Assembly (NCBI GenBank): GCA_964203235.1
Contig: CAXNLE010000002.1
Span: forward strand, 310,001 to 374,000
Direction: 5' to 3'
Length of the DNA: 64,000 bases
Source of the DNA: BACL27 sp964203235
GTDB lineage: Bacteria > Actinomycetota > Acidimicrobiia > Acidimicrobiales > Ilumatobacteraceae
Both the position numbers and the translations under genes were made by a program. The notes below the pieces were generated by a model, which saw only the letters and a program-made list of their open reading frames with translations, was not told where the DNA came from and did no database searches. Shown piece by piece: positions 18,954 through 27,363 of the stretch (its first letter is position 1; each line of letters opens with the position of its first letter).

Positions 18954-20297
18954 CTATTCAGAAAACTCAATACTCATTGTTGCGCCACCCCCAGGGGTGT
19001 CATTAACGCCAACAATTGCATCGTGGTCATCGGCAAATTGTTTGACGATTGCTAGCCCGAGACCAGAGCCCGGCAGTGCCCGAGTTGATATTGCTCTGTA
19101 AAAGCGATCAAAGACGAATGGCTTATCTTCATCGCTGATACCTTGGCCATGATCACAAACGTCAATACGTTTGTTGTTTACAAAAATATCAACAGACTCT
19201 GATGTCGGACAAAATTTAAGTGCGTTGTCAATTAAATTTGATATCGCCCGATCGAGTTGAGATGGACGAACACTTATTCTCGCAGGTGAGATTCGTTGGA
19301 GATTTATTACTCGATTGCTGCGACGACGTGCCCGATCAATCACGTCTTCAACTGCATCACCCAGATCTACCATTTGCAAAGGTTCGACTAGGCGTTGATC
19401 ACTCGCCAATGATGAGAGTTCACTGGTAAGTGCAGCAAGTTCATCTACTTCAGCACGCATATCACGAAGAATTGAGTTCTTTGTTTCACTATCTAAGTCA
19501 TCGCGCTCTAGTAACTCAGAGTTAGCGCGCAGACTAGTTAACGGGGTTCGCAATTCGTGACTTGCATCTTGCACAAGTTGCTGTTGCTGTTCACGACTCA
19601 ATCGCAGAGCCCCCAACATTGTGTTGAAACTTGATGCGAGTTGTTCGATTTCAGCGTCGCCAGAAATATCTAAAGTTGTTGTCAGTTCGCGAGTTGCAGC
19701 AATATGTTCGGCCGCTGCAGCTAGTTTTTGAATTGGCCGCGCAGTGCGTCTTGCAATAAACCATCCCGCGCTACCCGACGCGGCGATTGCCAATAATCCG
19801 AGAACGAAAAGCCACAGCAAGATGCCTTCTTTTGCAGACTCAATATCGCTGATGTCTTTACCGAGTTGCAACGCCCCTCCGCGCAAAATCGGCACAGAAA
19901 GAATGCGATACGGCACACCATCAATCTCTGTAGTGACGCGCAATCTTTGAGCAAACGGGTCAACAACCATTGCAAGTACGTCAGTTGAAATTGGTAAATC
20001 TACTTGACCTAACGCGATCACCACATTGCCACGAGGATCAATAACTTGAGTGACAGTATCAAAGCGAATCGGCAGAAGTGCCTCTTCAAGGGGATTACGT
20101 TGACGGCGGTTGCCTGGCGATACTCCGTTTCGTGGCCGAATAGATTCAGCGACGGCAATTACTCGGGCGTCAAGAGTGTTATCAACTTCGCTGAGTAGAT
20201 GTTTTGAGACCGTCGCATAAATTGCGACCGAAAGAATACCGACAGTGAGAAACACAATCACACTGGTTGCGATCAGGAAACGCGTGCGAAGTTTCAT
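18954..20297 (-). CDS. Sensor histidine kinase, MprB/BaeS type
   Basis: A 447-aa membrane kinase. It has an N-terminal helix (residues ~8-30), an extracytoplasmic sensor of about 120 aa, a second helix (~150-175), then a HAMP linker. The HisKA domain has D-A-S-H-E-L-R-T-P-L-T-S-L-R with the phospho-acceptor histidine, and the ATPase domain has N-L-I-D-N-A-L-K-F, D-H-G-Q-G-I and G-S-G-L-G-L-A-I-V. The start codon overlaps the response regulator stop (ATGA), so the two are coupled. The signal sensed is unknown. Confidence 0.93.
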   Translation of the reverse strand: MKLRTRFLIATSVIVFLTVGILSVAIYATVSKHLLSEVDNTLDARVIAVAESIRPRNGVSPGNRRQRNPLEEALLPIRFDTVTQVIDPRGNVVIALGQVDLPISTDVLAMVVDPFAQRLRVTTEIDGVPYRILSVPILRGGALQLGKDISDIESAKEGILLWLFVLGLLAIAASGSAGWFIARRTARPIQKLAAAAEHIAATRELTTTLDISGDAEIEQLASSFNTMLGALRLSREQQQQLVQDASHELRTPLTSLRANSELLERDDLDSETKNSILRDMRAEVDELAALTSELSSLASDQRLVEPLQMVDLGDAVEDVIDRARRRSNRVINLQRISPARISVRPSQLDRAISNLIDNALKFCPTSESVDIFVNNKRIDVCDHGQGISDEDKPFVFDRFYRAISTRALPGSGLGLAIVKQFADDHDAIVGVNDTPGGGATMSIEFSE

Positions 20298-20992
20298 GAT
20301 GCTCGCACCACGTAGCCCACACCGCGAACTGTGTGCAGAAGTTTTGTTTCGTCATCTTGCTCAATCTTTCGACGAAGGTAACCGATATAAACATCAAGAG
20401 ATTTTGAGTTTGTCTCAAAGTCAAAACCCCAAATATGTTCGTAAAGATACTCGCGCGATAGCACGATGCCGGTTTGCTCAAGCAACACTTGCAGAAGATC
20501 AAATTCGGTTTTGGTTAAGTCAACTATGCGTGACCCACGCCGAACTTCGCGGCGAGTCGGGTCAAGTGAAAGATCTGCCAGTTGCAGAATTGTCGAGGTT
20601 GTATTGGGTGCATTTCTGCGCAACAACGCACGAACTCGAGCAAGAAGTTCGTCAATACTAAACGGCTTGACTAAATAATCGTCTGCGCCTGCATCAAGAC
20701 CAGCAACGCGATCACCAATCTCATGACGGGCAGTAAGCAACAAAACTGGCGTACGGTTCGCACGACGGCGCAACTCGCGACACACAGACAATCCATCCGA
20801 AAACGGCATCATCACATCCATCACAACTGCATCAGGCGAACTTGTGAGAATTGCTTCAAGTGCAGCGACACCATCTTTAGTAACAACAACCGTGTAGCCC
20901 TCGAGTTCGAGCACGCGCTGAACTGCATTACGTACCGCAGGGTCATCTTCGGCTACAACTAATTTGAACGTTCTATTAGATGCAGCTTTCAT
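20294..20992 (-). CDS. OmpR/PhoB-type response regulator
   Basis: A 232-aa regulator. The receiver domain has the acidic pair in V-A-E-D-D, the phospho-acceptor aspartate in V-V-M-D-V-M-M-P, and the conserved lysine in Y-L-V-K-P-F-S. The C-terminal winged helix has R-R-G-S-R-I-V-D-L-T-K-T-E-F-D-L-L and ends in V-R-G-V-G-Y-V-V-R. It is first gene of the operon with the kinase and divergent from a secreted protein gene. Phased repeats in the intergenic region are its probable binding sites. Confidence 0.93.
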   Translation of the reverse strand: MKAASNRTFKLVVAEDDPAVRNAVQRVLELEGYTVVVTKDGVAALEAILTSSPDAVVMDVMMPFSDGLSVCRELRRRANRTPVLLLTARHEIGDRVAGLDAGADDYLVKPFSIDELLARVRALLRRNAPNTTSTILQLADLSLDPTRREVRRGSRIVDLTKTEFDLLQVLLEQTGIVLSREYLYEHIWGFDFETNSKSLDVYIGYLRRKIEQDDETKLLHTVRGVGYVVRAS

Positions 20993-21052
20993 CTATATAA
21001 CGGTACAGACGCTAAATACCTAGAAATGGCTTGAGTATCAAGTCTCGCCAAG

Positions 21053-21092
21053 TTCTTAATTGTTTCTTAAGTTGCATTGTTCTAATTCTTAA
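21053..21092. promoter_or_regulatory. Phased TTCTTAA repeats, likely response-regulator site
   Basis: TTCTTAA occurs at 21053, 21064 and 21086, i.e. spaced by 11 and 22 bp, one and two helical turns. OmpR/PhoB-family regulators bind such 11-bp direct repeats as tandem dimers. The block lies between the divergent response-regulator gene and the secreted protein gene. Confidence 0.65.
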
Positions 21093-21155
21093 TAACAAGT
21101 CGCAAGATCTATTCGTTCACGGAATCCCCCGAGAACTTTACGAAAGGATAATTTA

Positions 21156-21662
21156 ATGATGAACAAACGAAACATCGCAATTTTCGTCGGCATGGCAATA
21201 GCCGGCGCAATCGCAGGGTCGACACTTGGTGTGCCAAGTGGTGTCAGTGCGCAATCGCAAGCAATATCAGTTGGCATGGCGAATATTGAGAGAATGCAAC
21301 ACGAAGGCAAAAATGGCCACGGCAAAGATATGGAAGCAGTTGCTGCGATTCTTAAGCTCACTAAAGAAGAATTGCGAACTCAGACACGAAGTGGTAGGAC
21401 ACTTGCCCAAATTGCAACTGCTCAAAAAGCCGATATCAATTTGGTGATCAGTGCGATCGTTGCAAATATCAAAACCCATATCGCCGAAGAAGTTAGTTCT
21501 GGCGAAATTACTCAAGCGGTTGCAGATAAGAAATTGGCAAACGTGACAACAAAAGTTACCGAGATGGTCAACAACCTTCCACCAGCACGTGGTGAGCGCG
21601 GTTCAAAAACTCGTAGCGAAAACTACGAAGAGTCAACTGAAACACAAAAAACTGGCGCTTAA
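21156..21662 (+). CDS. Secreted helical protein of unknown function
   Basis: A 168-aa protein with a signal peptide: basic M-M-N-K-R-N, a hydrophobic core, and a likely cleavage after V-S-A-Q or nearby. The mature part is mostly helical and contains a recognisable pattern: A-A-I-L-K-L-T-K-E-E-L-R, S-G-R-T-L-A-Q-I-A, I-V-A-N-I-K-T-H-I and S-G-E-I-T-Q-A-V-A-D-K-K-L. This pattern occurs in many small secreted actinobacterial and firmicute proteins without assigned function. The ATG has GAAAGGA upstream. Being divergent from a two-component system with repeats between them suggests it is a target and possibly part of an envelope response. Confidence 0.75.
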   Translation: MMNKRNIAIFVGMAIAGAIAGSTLGVPSGVSAQSQAISVGMANIERMQHEGKNGHGKDMEAVAAILKLTKEELRTQTRSGRTLAQIATAQKADINLVISAIVANIKTHIAEEVSSGEITQAVADKKLANVTTKVTEMVNNLPPARGERGSKTRSENYEESTETQKTGA

Positions 21663-21683
21663 TCCCCTCATTAGGCGCTTTGT

Positions 21684-21727
21684 GCGGCCGGTGTCTAGAG
21701 CTTCTAGATACTGGTCGCTTTTTTGTT
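21684..21727 (+). terminator. Rho-independent terminator
   Basis: 16-bp stem (left arm 21684-21699, right arm 21703-21718) in which all three differences are G-U compatible, followed by six T residues. It terminates the secreted protein gene. Confidence 0.9.
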
Positions 21728-22965
21728 TAGTCGTTTACGGGTTCGCCAACAGCAGAGCCAGCAAAAGAAAACATTGTCGCGCCGATCAGCGAGCACACCG
21801 CTGCAGCGAGATAGGCCGCACGATATCCGCCGGCGACATCGTAGAGCCAACCCAAAAGTAGTGGTCCGAGTGCGGTGCCCGAAAATGAAATCAAACCAGA
21901 TCGCGCCGCAATGCGTGGATAGTCGCGCACACCGAACCGCTCTGCGATCAACAGAGATTGCATCATCACCGTGTTGCCGATCGTGACACCGAATAATGCA
22001 ATCGAAAGCAACAAACCGATTCGTGATTCGTTGAGTGCGATGCTGGCCATTGACAAACCCTGAACTGTGGCAAGGCCAACGGTGAACTTCGTCATGTCAA
22101 TGTGCGGGATAATTCGACCAGCAACAAACCGAGAGATAATTGACATCGACGAAAGCGCGATTGTCGCCAAAATTGCAGTTGAACGATTTGTTCGCTCTTC
22201 AACAAGTTTGACTAGTTGCAACGCGCCGCCAACTTGGGCACCGAGCGTGAAAATATATCCGATGGTGACACTGCGAAAAAATCTTGTGCGAACTGCAATT
22301 GCAAGTGGTGTACCAGTAATATCTCCGACTTGACCAGGCTCGGCTCTTTCTCCATCTGGTAGCCAGCCATAAGGTTGCGGAAACGCGCGCAATAAAAACA
22401 AAGTCACCGGTACTGTTCCGCAAAACCAAATCAGAGCGAGCCAAGGTGATCCATTGCGAATGCCTTGAGAATCGAGAATCCATTTAATAAATGGAGTTAC
22501 GACGATTCCGCCCATTGATAAACCTGTTGAGGCGATTGCCAGCGCATTTGCTCGGCGCACATGAAACCATCGTGTGACCACTGTCGTGACTGGCCCCATA
22601 CCTGATGCCGACCAACCCAAGGAGTAGAAAACATAGACAGCGAAAAGTTGCCATCGCTGTTCGACGAATCGCATCGAAAATAGTGCGATGGTTGCGAGAG
22701 TCGCTCCACCAAGCACCATGACTCGCACATCGTGTTTGGCGATGAATTTTGCAATCCACACCCCAGAGACTCCGCCAACTAAGAAAAACAAAGTTGTCGC
22801 TAATGAAATCGACGACACTGACCAGCCGAGTTCGCTACTGAACGCCTGCAAATAAACAGCAAGGCCGTAAAACCCAAGGCCCGAAGAGAAAGTTAGAAGC
22901 GTGAAGCAAGCGCCGAGTACCCACCGCCCCGGAAACTTTTTAGTTTGCTTGAACACGCTCTGCAT
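21727..22965 (-). CDS. MFS transporter, monocarboxylate/oxalate-formate type
   Basis: A 412-aa carrier with about 12 hydrophobic helices. It resembles the MCT/oxalate:formate branch: G-L-G-F-Y-G-L-A-V-Y-L-Q-A-F in helix 1, G-W-S-V-S-S-I-S in loop 1-2, and R-W-F-H-V-R-R-A-N-A-L-A-I-A-S-T-G-L-S-M-G-G in helix 5. The family transports organic acids with protons; the actual substrate is not determined. It starts 5 nt after the dehydratase stop, in the same operon. Confidence 0.88.
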   Translation of the reverse strand: MQSVFKQTKKFPGRWVLGACFTLLTFSSGLGFYGLAVYLQAFSSELGWSVSSISLATTLFFLVGGVSGVWIAKFIAKHDVRVMVLGGATLATIALFSMRFVEQRWQLFAVYVFYSLGWSASGMGPVTTVVTRWFHVRRANALAIASTGLSMGGIVVTPFIKWILDSQGIRNGSPWLALIWFCGTVPVTLFLLRAFPQPYGWLPDGERAEPGQVGDITGTPLAIAVRTRFFRSVTIGYIFTLGAQVGGALQLVKLVEERTNRSTAILATIALSSMSIISRFVAGRIIPHIDMTKFTVGLATVQGLSMASIALNESRIGLLLSIALFGVTIGNTVMMQSLLIAERFGVRDYPRIAARSGLISFSGTALGPLLLGWLYDVAGGYRAAYLAAAVCSLIGATMFSFAGSAVGEPVND

Positions 22966-22970
22966 AATTT

Positions 22971-23210
22971 TTATGCCTGCAGTTCATCAATTGCGTTAGC
23001 AAGTTCGTGGTCACGTTTTGTGATTGCACCCTTGTCATGCGAGCGCAAAGAAATCTCAACCGTGTTCCAAGAATTTGACCAATCTGGATGATGATTTTGC
23101 TCTTCAGCAATTGCCGCCACCCGAGTCATAAATGCAAACGCTTCAGCGAAATCTGCGAATACAAACTTTCGATACAGAGCTCCGTCAGTCTCAACCCAAG
23201 CATCTGCCAC
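22971..23210 (-). CDS. Pterin-4a-carbinolamine dehydratase
   Basis: A short (79-aa) member of the 4a-hydroxytetrahydrobiopterin dehydratase family, which regenerates pterin cofactor after aromatic hydroxylation and also occurs as a moonlighting protein. The active-site motif is intact: E-E-Q-N-H-H-P-D-W-S-N-S-W-N-T-V-E-I-S-L, followed by H-D-K-G-A-I-T-K-R-D. It lacks the first ~15 residues of longer homologues. No pterin-dependent hydroxylase gene is nearby. Confidence 0.9.
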   Translation of the reverse strand: MADAWVETDGALYRKFVFADFAEAFAFMTRVAAIAEEQNHHPDWSNSWNTVEISLRSHDKGAITKRDHELANAIDELQA

Positions 23211-23244
23211 GCAGACACCTTATGTCGTGAAGCGTAGGCGTGTT

Positions 23245-25287
23245 CTAGTTCAGCGGGGCGTGACAAGCAACGGCGCCGTGCTTGCTGGCGTTAAGTGACG
23301 GTCGGTCGCTTGCACATCGCGCCGCAAGTTCGGGTGACAATGTCGCGCGAACATGACAACGGGTGTGAAAGCGGCAGCCCGAAGGTGGGTTTGCCGGGCT
23401 TGGCAATTCGCCCTGTAGCAAAATTCGCTTTCGCACGCGCTCAACTTTTGGATCAGGAATCGGCACCGCTGACAACAGCGCCTGCGTATACGGATGCTGC
23501 GGATTAGCGAACACTTCACGAACGGGGCCCGACTCAACTATTGATCCGAGATACATCACTGCAATGTCGTCGGCAACATGTTGCACGACAGCCAAGTCAT
23601 GTGAGACGAACAAGTAACTCAAGTGAAGTTTTTCTTGTAATTCTGCGAGCAGGTTAAGCACACCAGCACGAACGCTGACATCAAGTGCCGAGACTGGCTC
23701 GTCAAGTGCAATGATTTTTGGATTCAGCGCCAACGCTCGCGCGATCGCAATTCGTTGTCGCTGCCCACCCGAAAACTCGTTTGGATATTTCATTGCTTGA
23801 TTGCGATTTAGTCCGACAAGTTCGAGCAATTCATCGACACGTTTATTCTGATCTTGCGGCGCCATGCCAAAGTTCTCGAGCGGTTCGGCAATCGCATCAC
23901 CAATTGGCAAACGAGGGTCAAGCGACGCGAAAGGATCTTGAAACACAATCTGCAAGTCTTTGCGCATCGCTAAGCGATCTGACTTTGTGAGTTCAGAAAC
24001 ATCACGACCTAAAATAGAAATCGTTCCTGATTCAGGTGCAACCATATTTAAAATTTCAAGAAGCGTTGTAGTTTTGCCGCAGCCAGACTCTCCGACGAGC
24101 GCCAAACTGTGCCCCTGATGCAAAACAAGATCGACACCATCAACTGCATAAACCGAACCAACACGACGGCGCAACAGTGAGCCTTTCAACAGTGGAAAAA
24201 TCTTTTTCAGACCACGCACCTCAAGAGCGACCGCATCGCTGGTCGAACTAATCGCAATATGTGCTGCACCTTGCTGAAAAAGATTCCCGGATTTTTGCAA
24301 GCCAAAAATTTCACTCTGTCGAGCACACGCTGTCATTCTGGTTGGTGAAAAGTTGACCAACTCAGGAGTCTTAGCCGTGCACACATCGCTTGCGGCTGGG
24401 CAACGGGGTGCAAATGCGCAACCAATCGGCAAGTTAACTGGCGATACAGGTGAACCAGAAATTGAAACCAGGCGCTCACCCGAGGCGATGTCAAGTCGCG
24501 GAATCGATCGCAACAAACCGATCGTGTAAGGCATTGCAGGTTGTGCATAGACCTCATCGACTGGCCCAACCTCAACGACTTTGCCGGCGTACATAATCGC
24601 CACGCGATCGGCGATGCCGGCGACAACGCCAAGGTCGTGTGTAACTAAAACAATTGCCGCACCAGTCATGTCTCGCGCAGTTTTCAGAACATCAAGAATT
24701 TGCGCCTGCACTGTCACATCAAGCGCGGTTGTCGGTTCGTCGGCGAGCAATACTTTTGGTTCATTAGCAATTGCGAGAGCGATCATCACACGCTGGCGCA
24801 TTCCGCCAGAAAACTCATGCGGGTACGACTGCGCACGCTCGGCTGGTCGCGGAATGCCGACGATCTCAAGCAACTCAATGGCTCGCTTGTGCGCGGCTTC
24901 GGTTGAAATTTCTTTATGGATCAATAACGCTTCGGCAATTTGACGTCCGATCGTATGCACAGGGTTGAGTGCCGAGAGCGGGTCTTGAAAGATCATCGCA
25001 ATTTCATTGCCACGATACTTCGACATCTGATCGTCGTTTAACTCGAGCAAATTCACACCGTTGAACATCACCGAACCAGAAACTGTTGCGCTGTCTGGAA
25101 GTAAGCCAATCGCTGCGAGAGAAGTTACGGTCTTGCCCGAACCAGATTCGCCCACGATGCCGAGCACTTCGCCAGCACGAATGTCAAGTGAAACATCACG
25201 TACCGCTTGAACGATGCCAGCCTCACTTGGGAACGTGACTGAGAGGTTGCGAATCTCAATTAATGAGTTATTGGCGTTGCTTGTCAT
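23245..25287 (-). CDS. Dipeptide/oligopeptide ABC transporter, fused DppD-DppF ATPase
   Basis: A 680-aa protein with two complete ABC ATPase domains, equivalent to DppD followed by DppF. Domain 1 has G-E-S-G-S-G-K-T and F-S-G-G-M-R-Q-R, and ends in an oligopeptide-type C-terminal extension with a C-A-F-A-P-R-C cluster. Domain 2 has G-E-S-G-C-G-K-T, F-S-G-G-Q-R-Q-R and the matching C-R-F-H-T-R-C-H tail. The frame is open to 25362, but ATG 25287 starts just after the permease gene with normal family alignment. It energises the permease pair encoded upstream. The cysteine clusters in this family can bind an iron-sulfur cluster. Confidence 0.92.
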   Translation of the reverse strand: MTSNANNSLIEIRNLSVTFPSEAGIVQAVRDVSLDIRAGEVLGIVGESGSGKTVTSLAAIGLLPDSATVSGSVMFNGVNLLELNDDQMSKYRGNEIAMIFQDPLSALNPVHTIGRQIAEALLIHKEISTEAAHKRAIELLEIVGIPRPAERAQSYPHEFSGGMRQRVMIALAIANEPKVLLADEPTTALDVTVQAQILDVLKTARDMTGAAIVLVTHDLGVVAGIADRVAIMYAGKVVEVGPVDEVYAQPAMPYTIGLLRSIPRLDIASGERLVSISGSPVSPVNLPIGCAFAPRCPAASDVCTAKTPELVNFSPTRMTACARQSEIFGLQKSGNLFQQGAAHIAISSTSDAVALEVRGLKKIFPLLKGSLLRRRVGSVYAVDGVDLVLHQGHSLALVGESGCGKTTTLLEILNMVAPESGTISILGRDVSELTKSDRLAMRKDLQIVFQDPFASLDPRLPIGDAIAEPLENFGMAPQDQNKRVDELLELVGLNRNQAMKYPNEFSGGQRQRIAIARALALNPKIIALDEPVSALDVSVRAGVLNLLAELQEKLHLSYLFVSHDLAVVQHVADDIAVMYLGSIVESGPVREVFANPQHPYTQALLSAVPIPDPKVERVRKRILLQGELPSPANPPSGCRFHTRCHVRATLSPELAARCASDRPSLNASKHGAVACHAPLN

Positions 25288-25297
25288 GATGCGACTT

Positions 25298-26203
25298 TCA
25301 TGAGACAGTGCTTTTCTTGACGCGCAATGCACCTGGGTCAAACGCGTCACGAAGGCCATCACCGATAAAACTGACTGCCAAAACAGTTAACACGAGAAGT
25401 GAACCCGCGAAAATAAACAACCATGGATAAGTCAATGCTGCGCCTGTGCCTTCGGCAATTAGCGTGCCCAGTGAAACATCAGGTGCGGCAACACCGAAAC
25501 CGAGATAAGACAAACCAGTCTCGGCCAAAATAGCGCCACCCACATTTAGCGTCGCAGCGATAATCAAAATCGAAGCCATGTTCGGCAACAAGTGTCGGAA
25601 GATAATTTTTCGTGTTGGTACACCCATGTAGCGAGCCGCACGAACAAAATCACGCTCGCGCAAACTCATTGCGAGACCTCTAACAACTCGAGCGGTGATC
25701 ATCCAGTCAAAAATTGTTAAACCAACAACCAGCAACAACCACGTCTTGCCTTGATAAAAACGCGATAGAATTACCAGAACCAAGAACGAAGGTAGAACGA
25801 GCAAAAGGTCGACAAACCACATCGTTGCTTTGTCTGCACGCCCGCCGAGATAGCCAGCAAAGGCACCAACAATCGCCGAAAGCCCAGTTGAAAACACGGC
25901 GACCAATAAGCCAATGATTAACGACTTCTGCAAACCGCGTGTCGTTTGAGCAAATACATCAACACCGATTTGTGTGGTGCCGAACCAATGCGATGCCGAT
26001 GGACCCTTGAGCAAACTCGAGAAGTCACTCTCTGAATAATTCCACTGACCGATATATGGGCCGCCGAAAGCAAATAAAAACATAAACGCGATGACGCCCA
26101 GACCGAAGACTGCAGTTTTGTTGCGAAAGAAACGTCGGCGAATCAGTTGTCCGCGTGAGATGCGGTCACTTGCCATGTTGACAGATGCTTGATCAGTCGT
26201 CAT
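25298..26203 (-). CDS. Peptide ABC transporter permease, DppC type
   Basis: A 301-aa membrane protein with an N-terminal helix and the five-helix BPD-transport domain. The N-terminal signature is R-R-F-F-R-N-K-T-A-V-F-G-L, and the EAA loop is R-A-A-R-Y-M-G-V-P-T-R-K-I-I-F-R-H-L-L-P-N. The start overlaps the preceding permease stop by 4 nt. It pairs with the DppB-type subunit to form the channel. Confidence 0.92.
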   Translation of the reverse strand: MTTDQASVNMASDRISRGQLIRRRFFRNKTAVFGLGVIAFMFLFAFGGPYIGQWNYSESDFSSLLKGPSASHWFGTTQIGVDVFAQTTRGLQKSLIIGLLVAVFSTGLSAIVGAFAGYLGGRADKATMWFVDLLLVLPSFLVLVILSRFYQGKTWLLLVVGLTIFDWMITARVVRGLAMSLRERDFVRAARYMGVPTRKIIFRHLLPNMASILIIAATLNVGGAILAETGLSYLGFGVAAPDVSLGTLIAEGTGAALTYPWLFIFAGSLLVLTVLAVSFIGDGLRDAFDPGALRVKKSTVS

Positions 26204-27186
26204 GCGCGCGACCGAACTCGTGGGTCAAGAATCGCCAAAATCACATCGGCTAGAAAGCCTGAGAATAAAACGAGCACCGCAGTGAAAGTTACGACCGCAC
26301 TAACTGAGTTGATGTCATTTTTGGCAACAGCAGAGATAAACCACTGTCCCATGCCATACCAACCATAAATAGTTTCGGTGAATGCTGCACCGGCAATTAG
26401 CAAACCAAAACCGTACGCAAAAAAAGTTGCCATCGGAGAAATTGCAACTCGCAAACCGTGCTTAAACAACGCTTGACGCTTAGTAAGACCTTTCGCACGC
26501 GCCGTACGCAAGTGATCGCTGCTCAAAACATCGAGCATCGTGTTGCGCTGATAACGCGAATAAAAAGAGATACTGCCGAGCGCAATTGAAAGTGTTGGCA
26601 AAATTAAATGTTGAAGTCGATCGCCGAATCGGCCCATCGCCGAACCGACATATTCAGGTGTGTATTCACCTTGTGTGAAGAAAAAAGTCGAGCCGATTGC
26701 ATCATTAAATTTAATGCCGACAAACTTAAGCAAAATCGCCAACAAGAAAACTGGTGTAGACAAAATAAAATAAGCGAACAAACTTGTACTGCGATCAAAA
26801 AGCTCGTATTGGCGAACTGCACTGACCACCCCGACGATCACGCCAATTGTTGCGCCAAGCAGAGTGCCGAGCATCAATAATCTCAAACTCACCCAAACTC
26901 GGCGCGAGAATTCTTCGTTGACGCGGTTCTGATCTAGATCTTCACCAAAGTCGCCCTGCAAAACATTGCCAGCCCACTTGACGTATCGCGTCGTAAATGG
27001 AACCTCGTCGTTGACGTTGGCCCGATTCAATACCGCGTCAATTGATTCTTTGGGGATCGGCGGATTAGCGGCCTCGTAGTTACCGCGAGGGTTGAGTGCA
27101 ACCGACGCCAAAAAATATCCCATTGAAGAGGCAATCAGCACCATCAGTACAAAATTTATGAAACGTTTAGCGATGAACCCGAGCAT
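26200..27186 (-). CDS. Peptide ABC transporter permease, DppB type
   Basis: A 328-aa channel subunit starting M-L-G-F-I-A-K-R-F, the usual DppB beginning, so ATG 27186 is chosen over TTG 27207. It has a long extracytoplasmic loop after helix 1, and the EAA loop R-T-A-R-A-K-G-L-T-K-R-Q-A-L-F-K-H-G-L-R. It is first gene of a three-gene minus-strand operon and is divergent from the binding protein gene. Confidence 0.92.
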   Translation of the reverse strand: MLGFIAKRFINFVLMVLIASSMGYFLASVALNPRGNYEAANPPIPKESIDAVLNRANVNDEVPFTTRYVKWAGNVLQGDFGEDLDQNRVNEEFSRRVWVSLRLLMLGTLLGATIGVIVGVVSAVRQYELFDRSTSLFAYFILSTPVFLLAILLKFVGIKFNDAIGSTFFFTQGEYTPEYVGSAMGRFGDRLQHLILPTLSIALGSISFYSRYQRNTMLDVLSSDHLRTARAKGLTKRQALFKHGLRVAISPMATFFAYGFGLLIAGAAFTETIYGWYGMGQWFISAVAKNDINSVSAVVTFTAVLVLFSGFLADVILAILDPRVRSRA

Positions 27187-27363
27187 GTTAAAACCGGCAA
27201 ACCCCAATATCTAAACGGAAATTAAGAAAATTGAACGCTAGCAGTGCTTTTTTTAAATGAACACTAAGTGAATCAAAAGTGAATAAATCAGCTTTTACTT
27301 TGTTAGTTTTAATTCTATTAATTCGGGGCAAAAGCCACGAACAACCAATAAAAGGGGAAACAA

